A stretch of 64,000 nucleotides of DNA from positions 56,402 through 120,401 of the forward strand of contig NZ_KE386935.1 in assembly GCF_000429645.1 (NCBI RefSeq), written 5' to 3'. Both the position numbers and the translations under genes were made by a program. Source of the DNA: Niveispirillum irakense DSM 11586 (GTDB taxonomy: Bacteria > Pseudomonadota > Alphaproteobacteria > Azospirillales > Azospirillaceae). Below the pieces are notes generated by a model. That model had not been told where the DNA came from and ran no database searches. It was given only the letters and a program-made list of their open reading frames with translations. Shown here in pieces: positions 26,653 to 33,423 of this stretch; the stretch's first letter is position 1; every line of letters begins with the position of its first letter.

Positions 26653-27149
26653 TATGCGACATCCTTATCGGCCGGGGCCTGCCCGCTTAATTCTTCCAAG
26701 ATCCGTTCCAGTGAGAACAGGGCGATCAGCCCGCCCGCAAGCGGCAGGCCCAGATAGGCCAGCCCGCGCGACAGGCCCAGCGAGGGGATGACATGGCCCC
26801 ATGTCCGGATCACCAGTTCCCCACCCCACAGCGCCATGGCCACACCAATGGCGCCGACCACCAGATCGGCGGTGATACGCATCGCCTTGCGCGCGCCCGG
26901 CCCCACCATGTCCTCAAGCGCCGTGATGCGGATATGGAACCCTTCCCGCACGCCGCCGGCAGCGGCCAGGGTGACAAACCAGATCATCAGGGTCAGCGCC
27001 GCCTGTTCAGACCAGGAGGGGCTGGAATTCAGCACATAGCGGCCGAACACCTGCCAGGAGACAATGGCGGTCATGGCGATCAGCCCCAGGCCCGCCACCC
27101 ATATCAGGCCGGTTGACGCCATCCGCGTCAGAAAAGCCAAGGTTTTCAT
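26652..27149 (-). CDS. TRAP transporter small permease (DctQ)
   Basis: A 165-residue membrane protein with four hydrophobic helices. It is the small subunit that stabilises the large permease and helps couple it to the binding protein. The conserved region around FGRYVLNSSPSWSEQAALTLMIWFVTLAAAGGVREGFH matches DctQ. It overlaps the binding-protein stop by four bases (ATGA) and the DctM start by one base, placing it in the middle of a three-gene operon. Length is normal for the family. Confidence 0.92.
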   Translation of the reverse strand: MKTLAFLTRMASTGLIWVAGLGLIAMTAIVSWQVFGRYVLNSSPSWSEQAALTLMIWFVTLAAAGGVREGFHIRITALEDMVGPGARKAMRITADLVVGAIGVAMALWGGELVIRTWGHVIPSLGLSRGLAYLGLPLAGGLIALFSLERILEELSGQAPADKDVA

Positions 27150-28186
27150 CCGGGCATCCCCTCTGTCACGTTCTCGGCGCCGCTATCGGCCATGGCCTCG
27201 ATCTGGCTCACCAGCCGCTTTTGCGCCGGCGAGGTGACAAACCGGTCCCAGACCGGCCGCATCAGGTCGGAAAAGGCCGAGACATCCCCCACCTCATTGA
27301 TTTTGACGCCGGCCTCCGCCAGCTTGGTCATCGCCTCATCGACACGTTTATCCCAAAGGCCGCGCATGAAAGGCACGGACTGGCGCGCCGTCTCCTGCAC
27401 CAGGGTGCGATCAGCGGGGGACAGCTTCTCCCAGCGCGCGGTGGACATGACCAGGATTTCCGGCGCCATCACATGCCGGGTCAGGCTGTAATAGGGCGCC
27501 GCCTCGAAATGGCGGCCGGTATAGTAGGAGGGCTGGTTGTTCTCCGCCCCGTCGATCACGCCCTGGACCAGCGCCTGATAAACCTCGCCCATATCCATCG
27601 GCGTGGCATCCGCGCCCAGCGCCTTCACCATGGCGACGTAAAGGTCGGAATTCTGCACCCGGATTTTCAGGCCATTCATGTCGGCCGGCACCCCGATCGG
27701 GCGCTTGGTATTGTAGAAGCTGCGCTCCCCTGAATCATAAAAGCACAGTCCCACCATGCCGTGCGGCCGCAGCGAGTCCAGGATCTGCTGGCCAATCTCC
27801 CCATCCAGGGCCCGGCGCATATGCGCGGTGGAGCGGAACAGGAATGGCAGCGACGGTATGACCGTCATGGGTTCAATAGCGGTCAGCGGGGCCAGATTGA
27901 CCCGGTTCATGTCCAGCCCGCCGAAGGTGGTGATCTCAAGCGTATCCCGCTCCGCCCCCAATTGCCCGCCGGCATAGACATGGATGCTGATCCGCCCATC
28001 GGTACGGGCCGCCAACTGGCGCCCCATCTCGTTCACCGCCTGCACGGTGGGATAATCGGACGGGTGGGTATCGCTGGAGGTCAGCACGCGCCGCCCCTCC
28101 CCCTCACAGCCTGTCAAAAAGGCGGTAATTCCAATTCCGGCCGCCGCCCCCGTAAAGACGGCGCGGCGCGTCAGATTGACCTTCAT
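27146..28186 (-). CDS. TRAP transporter solute-binding protein (DctP), Tat/lipoprotein signal
   Basis: A 346-residue extracytoplasmic solute receptor of the DctP family. The N-terminus combines a twin-arginine motif (LTRRAVFTG, Arg7-Arg8) with a lipobox LTGC (Cys27), so export by Tat and lipid anchoring are both possible. The ligand-organising Arg of the family lies in the stretch GLKIRVQNSDLYVAMVKALGA. The family binds C4-dicarboxylates, uronates and other sugar acids, mostly through that Arg. The ATG at 28186 has AGGGAG about 12 bases upstream; a TTG four codons earlier is too close to it. A CCGG palindrome lies about 75 bases upstream. Confidence 0.9.
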   Translation of the reverse strand: MKVNLTRRAVFTGAAAGIGITAFLTGCEGEGRRVLTSSDTHPSDYPTVQAVNEMGRQLAARTDGRISIHVYAGGQLGAERDTLEITTFGGLDMNRVNLAPLTAIEPMTVIPSLPFLFRSTAHMRRALDGEIGQQILDSLRPHGMVGLCFYDSGERSFYNTKRPIGVPADMNGLKIRVQNSDLYVAMVKALGADATPMDMGEVYQALVQGVIDGAENNQPSYYTGRHFEAAPYYSLTRHVMAPEILVMSTARWEKLSPADRTLVQETARQSVPFMRGLWDKRVDEAMTKLAEAGVKINEVGDVSAFSDLMRPVWDRFVTSPAQKRLVSQIEAMADSGAENVTEGMPG

Positions 28187-28259
28187 GATCTGTTCCAACT
28201 CCCTGAGAACGGGCTTAAGGCCAATGCCAACCCTTCTTTATTTTGTGATTTTGGCAGAC

Positions 28260-28273
28260 GGTAACCGGTATCA
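28260..28273. promoter_or_regulatory. CCGG-centred operator-like site upstream of the TRAP operon
   Basis: GGTAACCGGTATCA matches 11 of 14 bases of the perfect palindrome at 57240-57253 and keeps its whole right half ACCGGTATCA. It lies about 74 bases before the DctP start codon, within the likely promoter of the transporter operon. Confidence 0.45.
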
Positions 28274-28399
28274 TTTATCGGTGCAAGGCGAACCAGCCCG
28301 GATTGCCACCAAAAAGAACACCTGTTTCAGGGGGGATGCAGCCCGTGGGCAGCTACAGCAGCGCCGTGACTGCCGCGATCACCTGCGCAAAAAGACCGG

Positions 28400-28428
28400 T
28401 GATCCAAAACCGCCATCGCTGCGTAGAA
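28400..28428 (+). promoter_or_regulatory. RpoE/ChrR-type ECF promoter of the sigma factor gene
   Basis: TGATCC (28400-28405), an 18-base spacer and TAGAA (28424-28428), preceded by GCG, match the Rhodobacter RpoE promoter pattern TGATCC-N18-TAAGA. The same arrangement occurs upstream of the FAD oxidoreductase operon (33264-33292). It would give an autoregulated leader of roughly 195 bases to the start I chose, or about 110 to the upstream in-frame ATG at 28545. Confidence 0.65.
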
Positions 28429-28628
28429 GGCCCAGAAAGCAGTTATGGTGGAGCGACGTGATGCCCGATCCTGTTATCCGTTACCGCAGAATATCGGGTT
28501 TCACCGGCCTGTCCGCCGGTACGGTTATGGCCGGATAAAAGCCAATGCTGGATTTCCTTGTCCAACCCTCCGATGATCCCGGCACGAAGCCGGCCCGGCG
28601 AAAGGGCCGGCCCATTGGAAAGGGAACC

Positions 28629-29204
28629 ATGGGGGAGGAATGTCTGGCCCTGTCCGGCACCGACGACGCAGCCCTGCTTTTGTCCAGGGTGGCCGAGGCC
28701 GGTGATCGGGAGGCTTTTGCCCGTCTGTTCCAGTATTATGCGCCGCGGGTGAAAACCTTCATGCGCAAGCTGGGCTGCGAGGAGGCCCTGGCCGACGATC
28801 TGGCGCAGGAGGCGATGCTGGCTGTCTGGCGCAAGGCCGCTTTTTTCGATCCTTCGAAATCGGCGGCCAGCACCTGGATCTTCACCATCGCCCGCAACCT
28901 GCGCATCGACCGGCTGCGGCGGGAACGAAGGCCAGAGGTGGATGTTGATGATCCGGCGCTGGTGCCGGATACGGCCCCTGCTGCCGATGATGCGCTGGCC
29001 CAGCGCCAGTCGGGGGAAAAGCTGCGTCAGGCGCTGACCGGCTTGCCGCCGGAACAGGCGCAGATCGTCGCCCTTTCCTTCTATGAGGATAAGCCCCATG
29101 CGGAAATCGCCCTTCGGCTGGGCATTCCGCTGGGAACCGTCAAATCACGCCTGCGGCTTGCCATGAAACGCATCCGCGCCGTCCTTGGAGACGAAATGTC
29201 ATGA
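28629..29204 (+). CDS. rpoE: ECF RNA polymerase sigma factor, RpoE/ChrR type
   Basis: A 191-residue ECF sigma factor. Region 2 reads FARLFQYYAPRVKTFMRKLGCEEALADDLAQEAMLAVW and continues through STWIFTIARNLRIDRLRR. Region 4 contains LPPEQAQIVALSFYEDKPHAEIALRLGIPLGTVKSRLRLAMKRIR. Coupling by ATGA overlap to a ChrR-type zinc anti-sigma factor identifies the singlet-oxygen/peroxide-response group (ECF11). I chose ATG 28629 because AGGGA lies four bases upstream; an in-frame ATG at 28545 would add 28 residues without a clear ribosome site. Activity would raise transcription from its own promoter and the CFA operon. Confidence 0.9.
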   Translation: MGEECLALSGTDDAALLLSRVAEAGDREAFARLFQYYAPRVKTFMRKLGCEEALADDLAQEAMLAVWRKAAFFDPSKSAASTWIFTIARNLRIDRLRRERRPEVDVDDPALVPDTAPAADDALAQRQSGEKLRQALTGLPPEQAQIVALSFYEDKPHAEIALRLGIPLGTVKSRLRLAMKRIRAVLGDEMS

Positions 29205-29869
29205 GTGCCTCCTTCCATCCTTCAGACGAGTTGCTGGTGGCCTATGGCGCCGGCTCGCTGGACGAGGCGACGGCGCTGCTTGTGGCCTCACACCTGACCC
29301 TGTGCCCGCGCTGCCGGTCGGAGGTTGCCCGGATCGAGGCGATGGGCGGCAACCTGCTGGAAGAACTGCCGCCTGCGCCCATGGGCGGGGATGCGCTGGC
29401 CGATATCCTGGCCCGGCTGGACGATGCCCCGGTCACCCTGCCGCCGCCCCCGCGCAAGCCGGCCCGCGCCACAGCCTCCCGCGCGGGCAGCCAAATTCCG
29501 GCCCCCTTGCGCGCCTATCTGGGCGGCGGGCTGGAAAATGTGCGCTGGAAGCGGCTGACGGACGGGCTGGAGCATGCGCTGGTGGTGGAAAGCGGGCGGA
29601 CCCGCGCCCGCCTCTACCGCATCGCCCCTGGCATCCCGATCCCGGAGCATGGCCATGGCGGGGCGGAACTGACCCTGGTTCTCCAGGGTGGCTTCTCCGA
29701 CCATGCCGGCCATTATCTGGTGGGGGATGTCGCCTGCGCCGATGATGATACGATCCACCATCCCGTCGCGGATACGGATGGGCATTGCATCTGCCTGGCG
29801 GTGACCGATGCCCCCCTGAAGCTGACAGGGCTGGTCGGCCGCCTGATTTCCCGCTTCCTGAATTTATGA
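29201..29869 (+). CDS. chrR: ChrR-type zinc anti-sigma factor
   Basis: A 222-residue cytoplasmic anti-sigma factor that holds the ECF sigma factor inactive until singlet oxygen or organic peroxide stress. The N-terminal zinc anti-sigma domain has His6, His31, Cys35 and Cys38 in the HxxxCxxC pattern. A Pro/Ala-rich linker (about 76-100) leads to a cupin domain whose metal ligands fit His150, His152, Glu156 and a His near 186-187. All the diagnostic residues of Rhodobacter ChrR are therefore present. It starts inside the sigma gene (ATGA) and is followed by a hairpin terminator. Confidence 0.92.
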   Translation: MSASFHPSDELLVAYGAGSLDEATALLVASHLTLCPRCRSEVARIEAMGGNLLEELPPAPMGGDALADILARLDDAPVTLPPPPRKPARATASRAGSQIPAPLRAYLGGGLENVRWKRLTDGLEHALVVESGRTRARLYRIAPGIPIPEHGHGGAELTLVLQGGFSDHAGHYLVGDVACADDDTIHHPVADTDGHCICLAVTDAPLKLTGLVGRLISRFLNL

Positions 29870-29875
29870 TGGTGG

Positions 29876-29902
29876 GGGTGGAAGGGGTTTTCCCTTCCAC
29901 CC
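29876..29902. terminator. Bidirectional terminator between chrR and cfa
   Basis: GGGTGGAAGGG (29876-29886) and CCCTTCCACCC (29892-29902) pair perfectly around GTTTT, between the convergent stop codons of chrR and the CFA synthase gene. The stem can extend further outward (GATGG/CCATC with a bulge). Confidence 0.7.
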
Positions 29903-29912
29903 ATCAGTACGG

Positions 29913-31139
29913 TCAGGGCCGGTCCAGCACCAGATGGCGCACATCAATGGCGCCGGTGCGAAAGCCCGCCCGGCAATAGGCGATGTAGAAATCCCATAGC
30001 CGGCGGAACCGGCCATCAAAGCCCTGTTCCTTGATTGCCGGCCAAGCCTGACCAAACGCAGCGCCCCACAGGGCCAGCGTGCGCTCATAATCCATGCCGA
30101 AACAGCGGGTGGTGGCCAGCGTCAGCCCTGCCTGATCAGCCTGCTGTTGCAAGGCGCCGGGGCTGGGCAGCATGCCGCCGGGAAACACATAGCGCTGGAT
30201 GAAATCGCAGCCGGCGCGATAGCTGGCGAACCGGTCATCCGCGATGGTGATGGCCTGCAGCCCCGCCCGCCCCCCGGGCACCAGCCGGTCGCGCAGGGTG
30301 GCGAAATAGGTGGGCCACCAGCGCTCTCCCACCGCCTCGATCATCTCGATGGAGACGATGCGGTCGAATCTGCCGCGCACATCGCGATAATCCTGCAGGC
30401 GGATATCCACCCGGTCGGCCAGCCCCGCCGCCGCCATGCGCCGCGTGGCCCAGGCATGCTGTTCGTGCGACAGGGTCAGGCAGGTGACATGGGCGCCATA
30501 GTCGCGCGCCGCGATCTCGGCAAAGCCACCCCAGCCACAGCCAATCTCCAGCACGCTCATGCCGGGGGCCAGGCCGATATCATCGGCCAGGGCGCGATAT
30601 TTGCGCGTCTGTGCCGCTGACAGGTCGGTATCGTCCGCCGCTGTGAACAGGGCAGCGGAATAGGTCATGCTGGAGTCCAGCCAGCCTTTGTAGAAATTAT
30701 TGCCCAGATCATAATGGGCCTGGATGTTGCGGCGGCTGCCCCGGCGGCTATTGTCATGCAGACGGTGCCAGACGCGCCGCACCAGTTGCAGCAGCGGATG
30801 GCCTTCCGCCTGGGCATCAGCCGCCCGGTCGTTGATATCGGCCAGTTCCAGCAGGGACGCCAGATCGGGGCTGTCCCAATCCCCATCCATATAAGATTCC
30901 CCCAGGCCGACCGCCCCGCCCAGCAACAGCCGGCGCAGCATGCGCGGCCGGTGCAGCGTCAGCGCCGCCTGCGGGCCGGGCCGGGTGCCGGACAGCACAT
31001 GGCGCTCGCCGGATGGCAGGGTCAGCGCCAGCGTCCCCACCGACAAACGCCGTTCCAGCAGGCGCACCGCCCATGGTGGGGTGCTGCCCCGGCGATCCTC
31101 ACCGTCGGTCCGGGGCAAAAGGGACGTATCCAGGCTCAT
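29913..31139 (-). CDS. cfa: Cyclopropane-fatty-acyl-phospholipid synthase family protein
   Basis: A 408-residue SAM-dependent enzyme that converts unsaturated membrane acyl chains to cyclopropane (or related) forms. The SAM site is VLEIGCGWGGFAE (about 196-208), and the family motif AHYDLGNNFY lies at 141-150. The start at 31139 overlaps the DUF1365 stop (ATGA) and has AAGGAAA five bases upstream. The trio with DUF1365 and an FAD oxidoreductase is a standard ECF-ChrR target set. DUF1365 and the oxidoreductase are often linked to unusual acyl-chain modification such as furan fatty acid synthesis. Confidence 0.92.
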   Translation of the reverse strand: MSLDTSLLPRTDGEDRRGSTPPWAVRLLERRLSVGTLALTLPSGERHVLSGTRPGPQAALTLHRPRMLRRLLLGGAVGLGESYMDGDWDSPDLASLLELADINDRAADAQAEGHPLLQLVRRVWHRLHDNSRRGSRRNIQAHYDLGNNFYKGWLDSSMTYSAALFTAADDTDLSAAQTRKYRALADDIGLAPGMSVLEIGCGWGGFAEIAARDYGAHVTCLTLSHEQHAWATRRMAAAGLADRVDIRLQDYRDVRGRFDRIVSIEMIEAVGERWWPTYFATLRDRLVPGGRAGLQAITIADDRFASYRAGCDFIQRYVFPGGMLPSPGALQQQADQAGLTLATTRCFGMDYERTLALWGAAFGQAWPAIKEQGFDGRFRRLWDFYIAYCRAGFRTGAIDVRHLVLDRP

Positions 31140-31912
31140 GAAATTTCCTTTTGCGGCCAGAAGGAGACAGGCGTGGCCGGTGGTTCGGGCTTGCGGAAGA
31201 AGGGGGCCCCCTTCAACCACAGGCGCAGCGCCTCGTAATGGATGCCGCCGACAATCTTCAGCGGCAGCAGCGGATAGGCCAGCGACGCGCGCGCCAGGGC
31301 GGCGTCGGTCAGTTCCACCCGCTCCCCCACATGGCTGGCAACCATGATCGGCTGGCCGGTGGTGCGGTCGGTTTCCCGGATGGTCTGGGCAAAACGGGCA
31401 CCCGGCACCCGCAGGCCGAAATGATAGGTGCCTTCCAGCCCGATGAAGGGGGAGACGTGAAAGCCCTTGTCGGCCCGATGGCGCAGGGTACGGCGCCCGT
31501 CCCCGCCCTCCACCGGCACCAGATAGGAATGGCGCTCCCCGAACGTGTTGTGCACCTCATACATCACCGCCGACAGACGCCCATCGCCATCATGGCAGAA
31601 CCAGGTGATCAGCGGTGTGAAGCCAAAACCCAGCACGCGCGGGAACAGATGTACCCTCACCGGCCCATCCGCCTTGATGCCATGGTTGGCCAACTGGCGC
31701 GCAATCCAGGCGCGGGGGTCGCTGCCATCACCCAGGTCGCGGTCATGGATGGAAAACAGGTTGCGCCGGTTGCGCGACAATAGTTTCAGGCCCAGCCGGG
31801 GCCATTCCTCCAGATCCAGCAGCAGGGAATAGACGGAATAGGTGAAGCGATGGCCCAGCGGGGCCAACCGGTGATGCATCACCTGACCCCGGTAAAGGCA
31901 GGACGCCACCAT
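31136..31912 (-). CDS. DUF1365 family protein
   Basis: A 258-residue protein of the DUF1365 family, present with CFA-type enzymes in many proteobacteria. The family opening is conserved: SCLYRGQVMHHRLAPLGHRFTY, which has several His residues, then YSLLLDLEEWPRL and later FGFTPLITWFCHDGDGRL. No catalytic mechanism is established; a part in membrane lipid modification is inferred from the constant gene neighbourhood. It lies six bases after the FAD oxidoreductase stop and overlaps the CFA start by four, so all three are translated together. Confidence 0.9.
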   Translation of the reverse strand: MVASCLYRGQVMHHRLAPLGHRFTYSVYSLLLDLEEWPRLGLKLLSRNRRNLFSIHDRDLGDGSDPRAWIARQLANHGIKADGPVRVHLFPRVLGFGFTPLITWFCHDGDGRLSAVMYEVHNTFGERHSYLVPVEGGDGRRTLRHRADKGFHVSPFIGLEGTYHFGLRVPGARFAQTIRETDRTTGQPIMVASHVGERVELTDAALARASLAYPLLPLKIVGGIHYEALRLWLKGAPFFRKPEPPATPVSFWPQKEIS

Positions 31913-31918
31913 CCGGGC

Positions 31919-33232
31919 TTACTCCGCCGCCATGGCAAGGGCTTGCCAGGGCGCGGCACAGCCCAACTGCGCCGCCACGCGCAGACCGGCGCTGAACGCA
32001 TCCTCGTGGAAGCCATAGCCGAAATAGGAACCGCAGAACCAGGTGCGGTTGACGCCCTGCAGGCGGTGAAGCTGCTTCTGCGCCGCCATCGCGGCGCCAT
32101 CAAAGACGGGATGGTGATAGGTGAATTCCCGATGCGTCAAGGCCGCCGCCGGTTCGGCAATCGGGTTCAGCGTCACGAACAAAGGCAGGTCGTGCGGCTG
32201 GCCCTGCAACTGGTTCATCCAATAGGTCACGCACAGATCGCGCCCGCCATCGGCCCCACTGCGGCCCAGATAGTTCCAGGCCGACCAGGCCCGGCGCCGA
32301 ACCGGCATCAGGGCCGTGTCCGAATGCAGCACTGCGCGGTTTTCCTGATAGCCGAAGGCACCCAGGATGCGCCGCTCCTCCATATCCGCGTCGCGCAGCA
32401 GGGCCAGCGCCTCATCGGCATGGGTGGCGATCACCACCTCGTCAAACGTTTCCGTATGGCCGCCGGCCACAGTCACGGCCACACCGGTAATATGGCGCGC
32501 AATGTCCGTCACGGGGCTGTTCAGGCGGATATTCTCTGCCATCCCCTCGGTAATACGTCGCACATATTCCCGGCTGCCCCCCACCAGGGTGCGCCAGCGC
32601 GGCCGGTCGGTCAGTTGCAGCAGGCCGTGATTGGCGCAGAAACGCACGAAACTGACCACGGGGAAAGACAGCATGGTCTGGCTGGGGGCCGACCAGATGG
32701 CTGCCGCCATGGGCAGCAGATGATCCTGGATGAAGGCCTCGCCATAGCGCCCCTTCTCCAGATAATCGCCCAGGCTCACCCCCTGATCATCCGCGCCCAG
32801 CAGCGCCGGCGCCTCGCGGTAAAACCGCAGGATATCGCCGATCATGCCCAGGAAACGGCCTTTGAACAGGTTGGATGGCTGCGCGAACAGCCCCGCCAGC
32901 GACCCGCCGGAATATTCCAGCCCGCCCCCATCCAGCGACACGGCAAAGGACATGTCGGTCGCCTGTGTCGGCACCGACAATTCCTCAAACATCCGGATCA
33001 GGTTGGGATAGTTGCGCTCATTATAGACGATGAAGCCGGTATCCACGGCCACCGGCCGCCCATCGGCACCCGGCACCTCCACGGTGTTGGCATGCCCGCC
33101 GATATAATCATTCTTCTCAAACAGGGTCACATCATGCTGCCGGCGCAGCATCCAGGCCGCCCCCAGGGCCGCAGCCCCGCTGCCGATGATCGCGATCCGG
33201 CGGCGCGGGATATTATTGGGCACGGTGAGCAT
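31919..33232 (-). CDS. FAD-dependent amine-oxidase-like oxidoreductase
   Basis: A 437-residue flavoprotein of the NAD(P)/FAD-binding amine oxidase superfamily. The FAD ADP-binding motif is at the N-terminus (IAIIGSGAAALGAAWMLRR, about 13-31, then EKNDYIGGHANTV). Family-typical DTGFIVYNERNYPNL follows. Orthologues sit beside DUF1365 and CFA synthase and are controlled by RpoE-ChrR in Rhodobacter-like organisms. It is first in the three-gene operon, and the candidate ECF promoter lies about 32-60 bases upstream. It probably oxidises a modified acyl chain; this is inference from context. Confidence 0.9.
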   Translation of the reverse strand: MLTVPNNIPRRRIAIIGSGAAALGAAWMLRRQHDVTLFEKNDYIGGHANTVEVPGADGRPVAVDTGFIVYNERNYPNLIRMFEELSVPTQATDMSFAVSLDGGGLEYSGGSLAGLFAQPSNLFKGRFLGMIGDILRFYREAPALLGADDQGVSLGDYLEKGRYGEAFIQDHLLPMAAAIWSAPSQTMLSFPVVSFVRFCANHGLLQLTDRPRWRTLVGGSREYVRRITEGMAENIRLNSPVTDIARHITGVAVTVAGGHTETFDEVVIATHADEALALLRDADMEERRILGAFGYQENRAVLHSDTALMPVRRRAWSAWNYLGRSGADGGRDLCVTYWMNQLQGQPHDLPLFVTLNPIAEPAAALTHREFTYHHPVFDGAAMAAQKQLHRLQGVNRTWFCGSYFGYGFHEDAFSAGLRVAAQLGCAAPWQALAMAAE

Positions 33233-33263
33233 GAACGTTTCCCCAGAGGATTGATCTGTCTGC

Positions 33264-33292
33264 TTTTACGCCGACGGTCGGCGCCTGGATCA
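33264..33292 (-). promoter_or_regulatory. RpoE/ChrR-type ECF promoter of the FAD-DUF1365-CFA operon
   Basis: On the minus strand TGATCC (33287-33292), 18 bases, then TAAAA (33264-33268) preceded by GCG. Spacing, the -35 hexamer and the GCG-TA lead of the -10 are identical to the site at 28400-28428. The expected start of transcription is about 25 bases before the first gene. Confidence 0.7.
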
Positions 33293-33365
33293 CCCTAGGG
33301 GAACATTATGCATGAATGGGATAATCCTGTCGCCGGGGACCATCATCCGGCAACAATTATAAGAT

Positions 33366-33399
33366 GTAAAAACCCCCGACCACAGAAGCGGTCGGGGGT
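33366..33399 (-). terminator. Rho-independent terminator of the TonB receptor at 33424
   Basis: On the minus strand ACCCCCGACC and GGTCGGGGGT form a perfect ten-base stem with an eight-base loop, followed by TTTTTAC. It lies 25 bases after the receptor stop codon. Confidence 0.9.
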
Positions 33400-33423
33400 G
33401 CAAGACCAGTTGGAAAGACCCGA

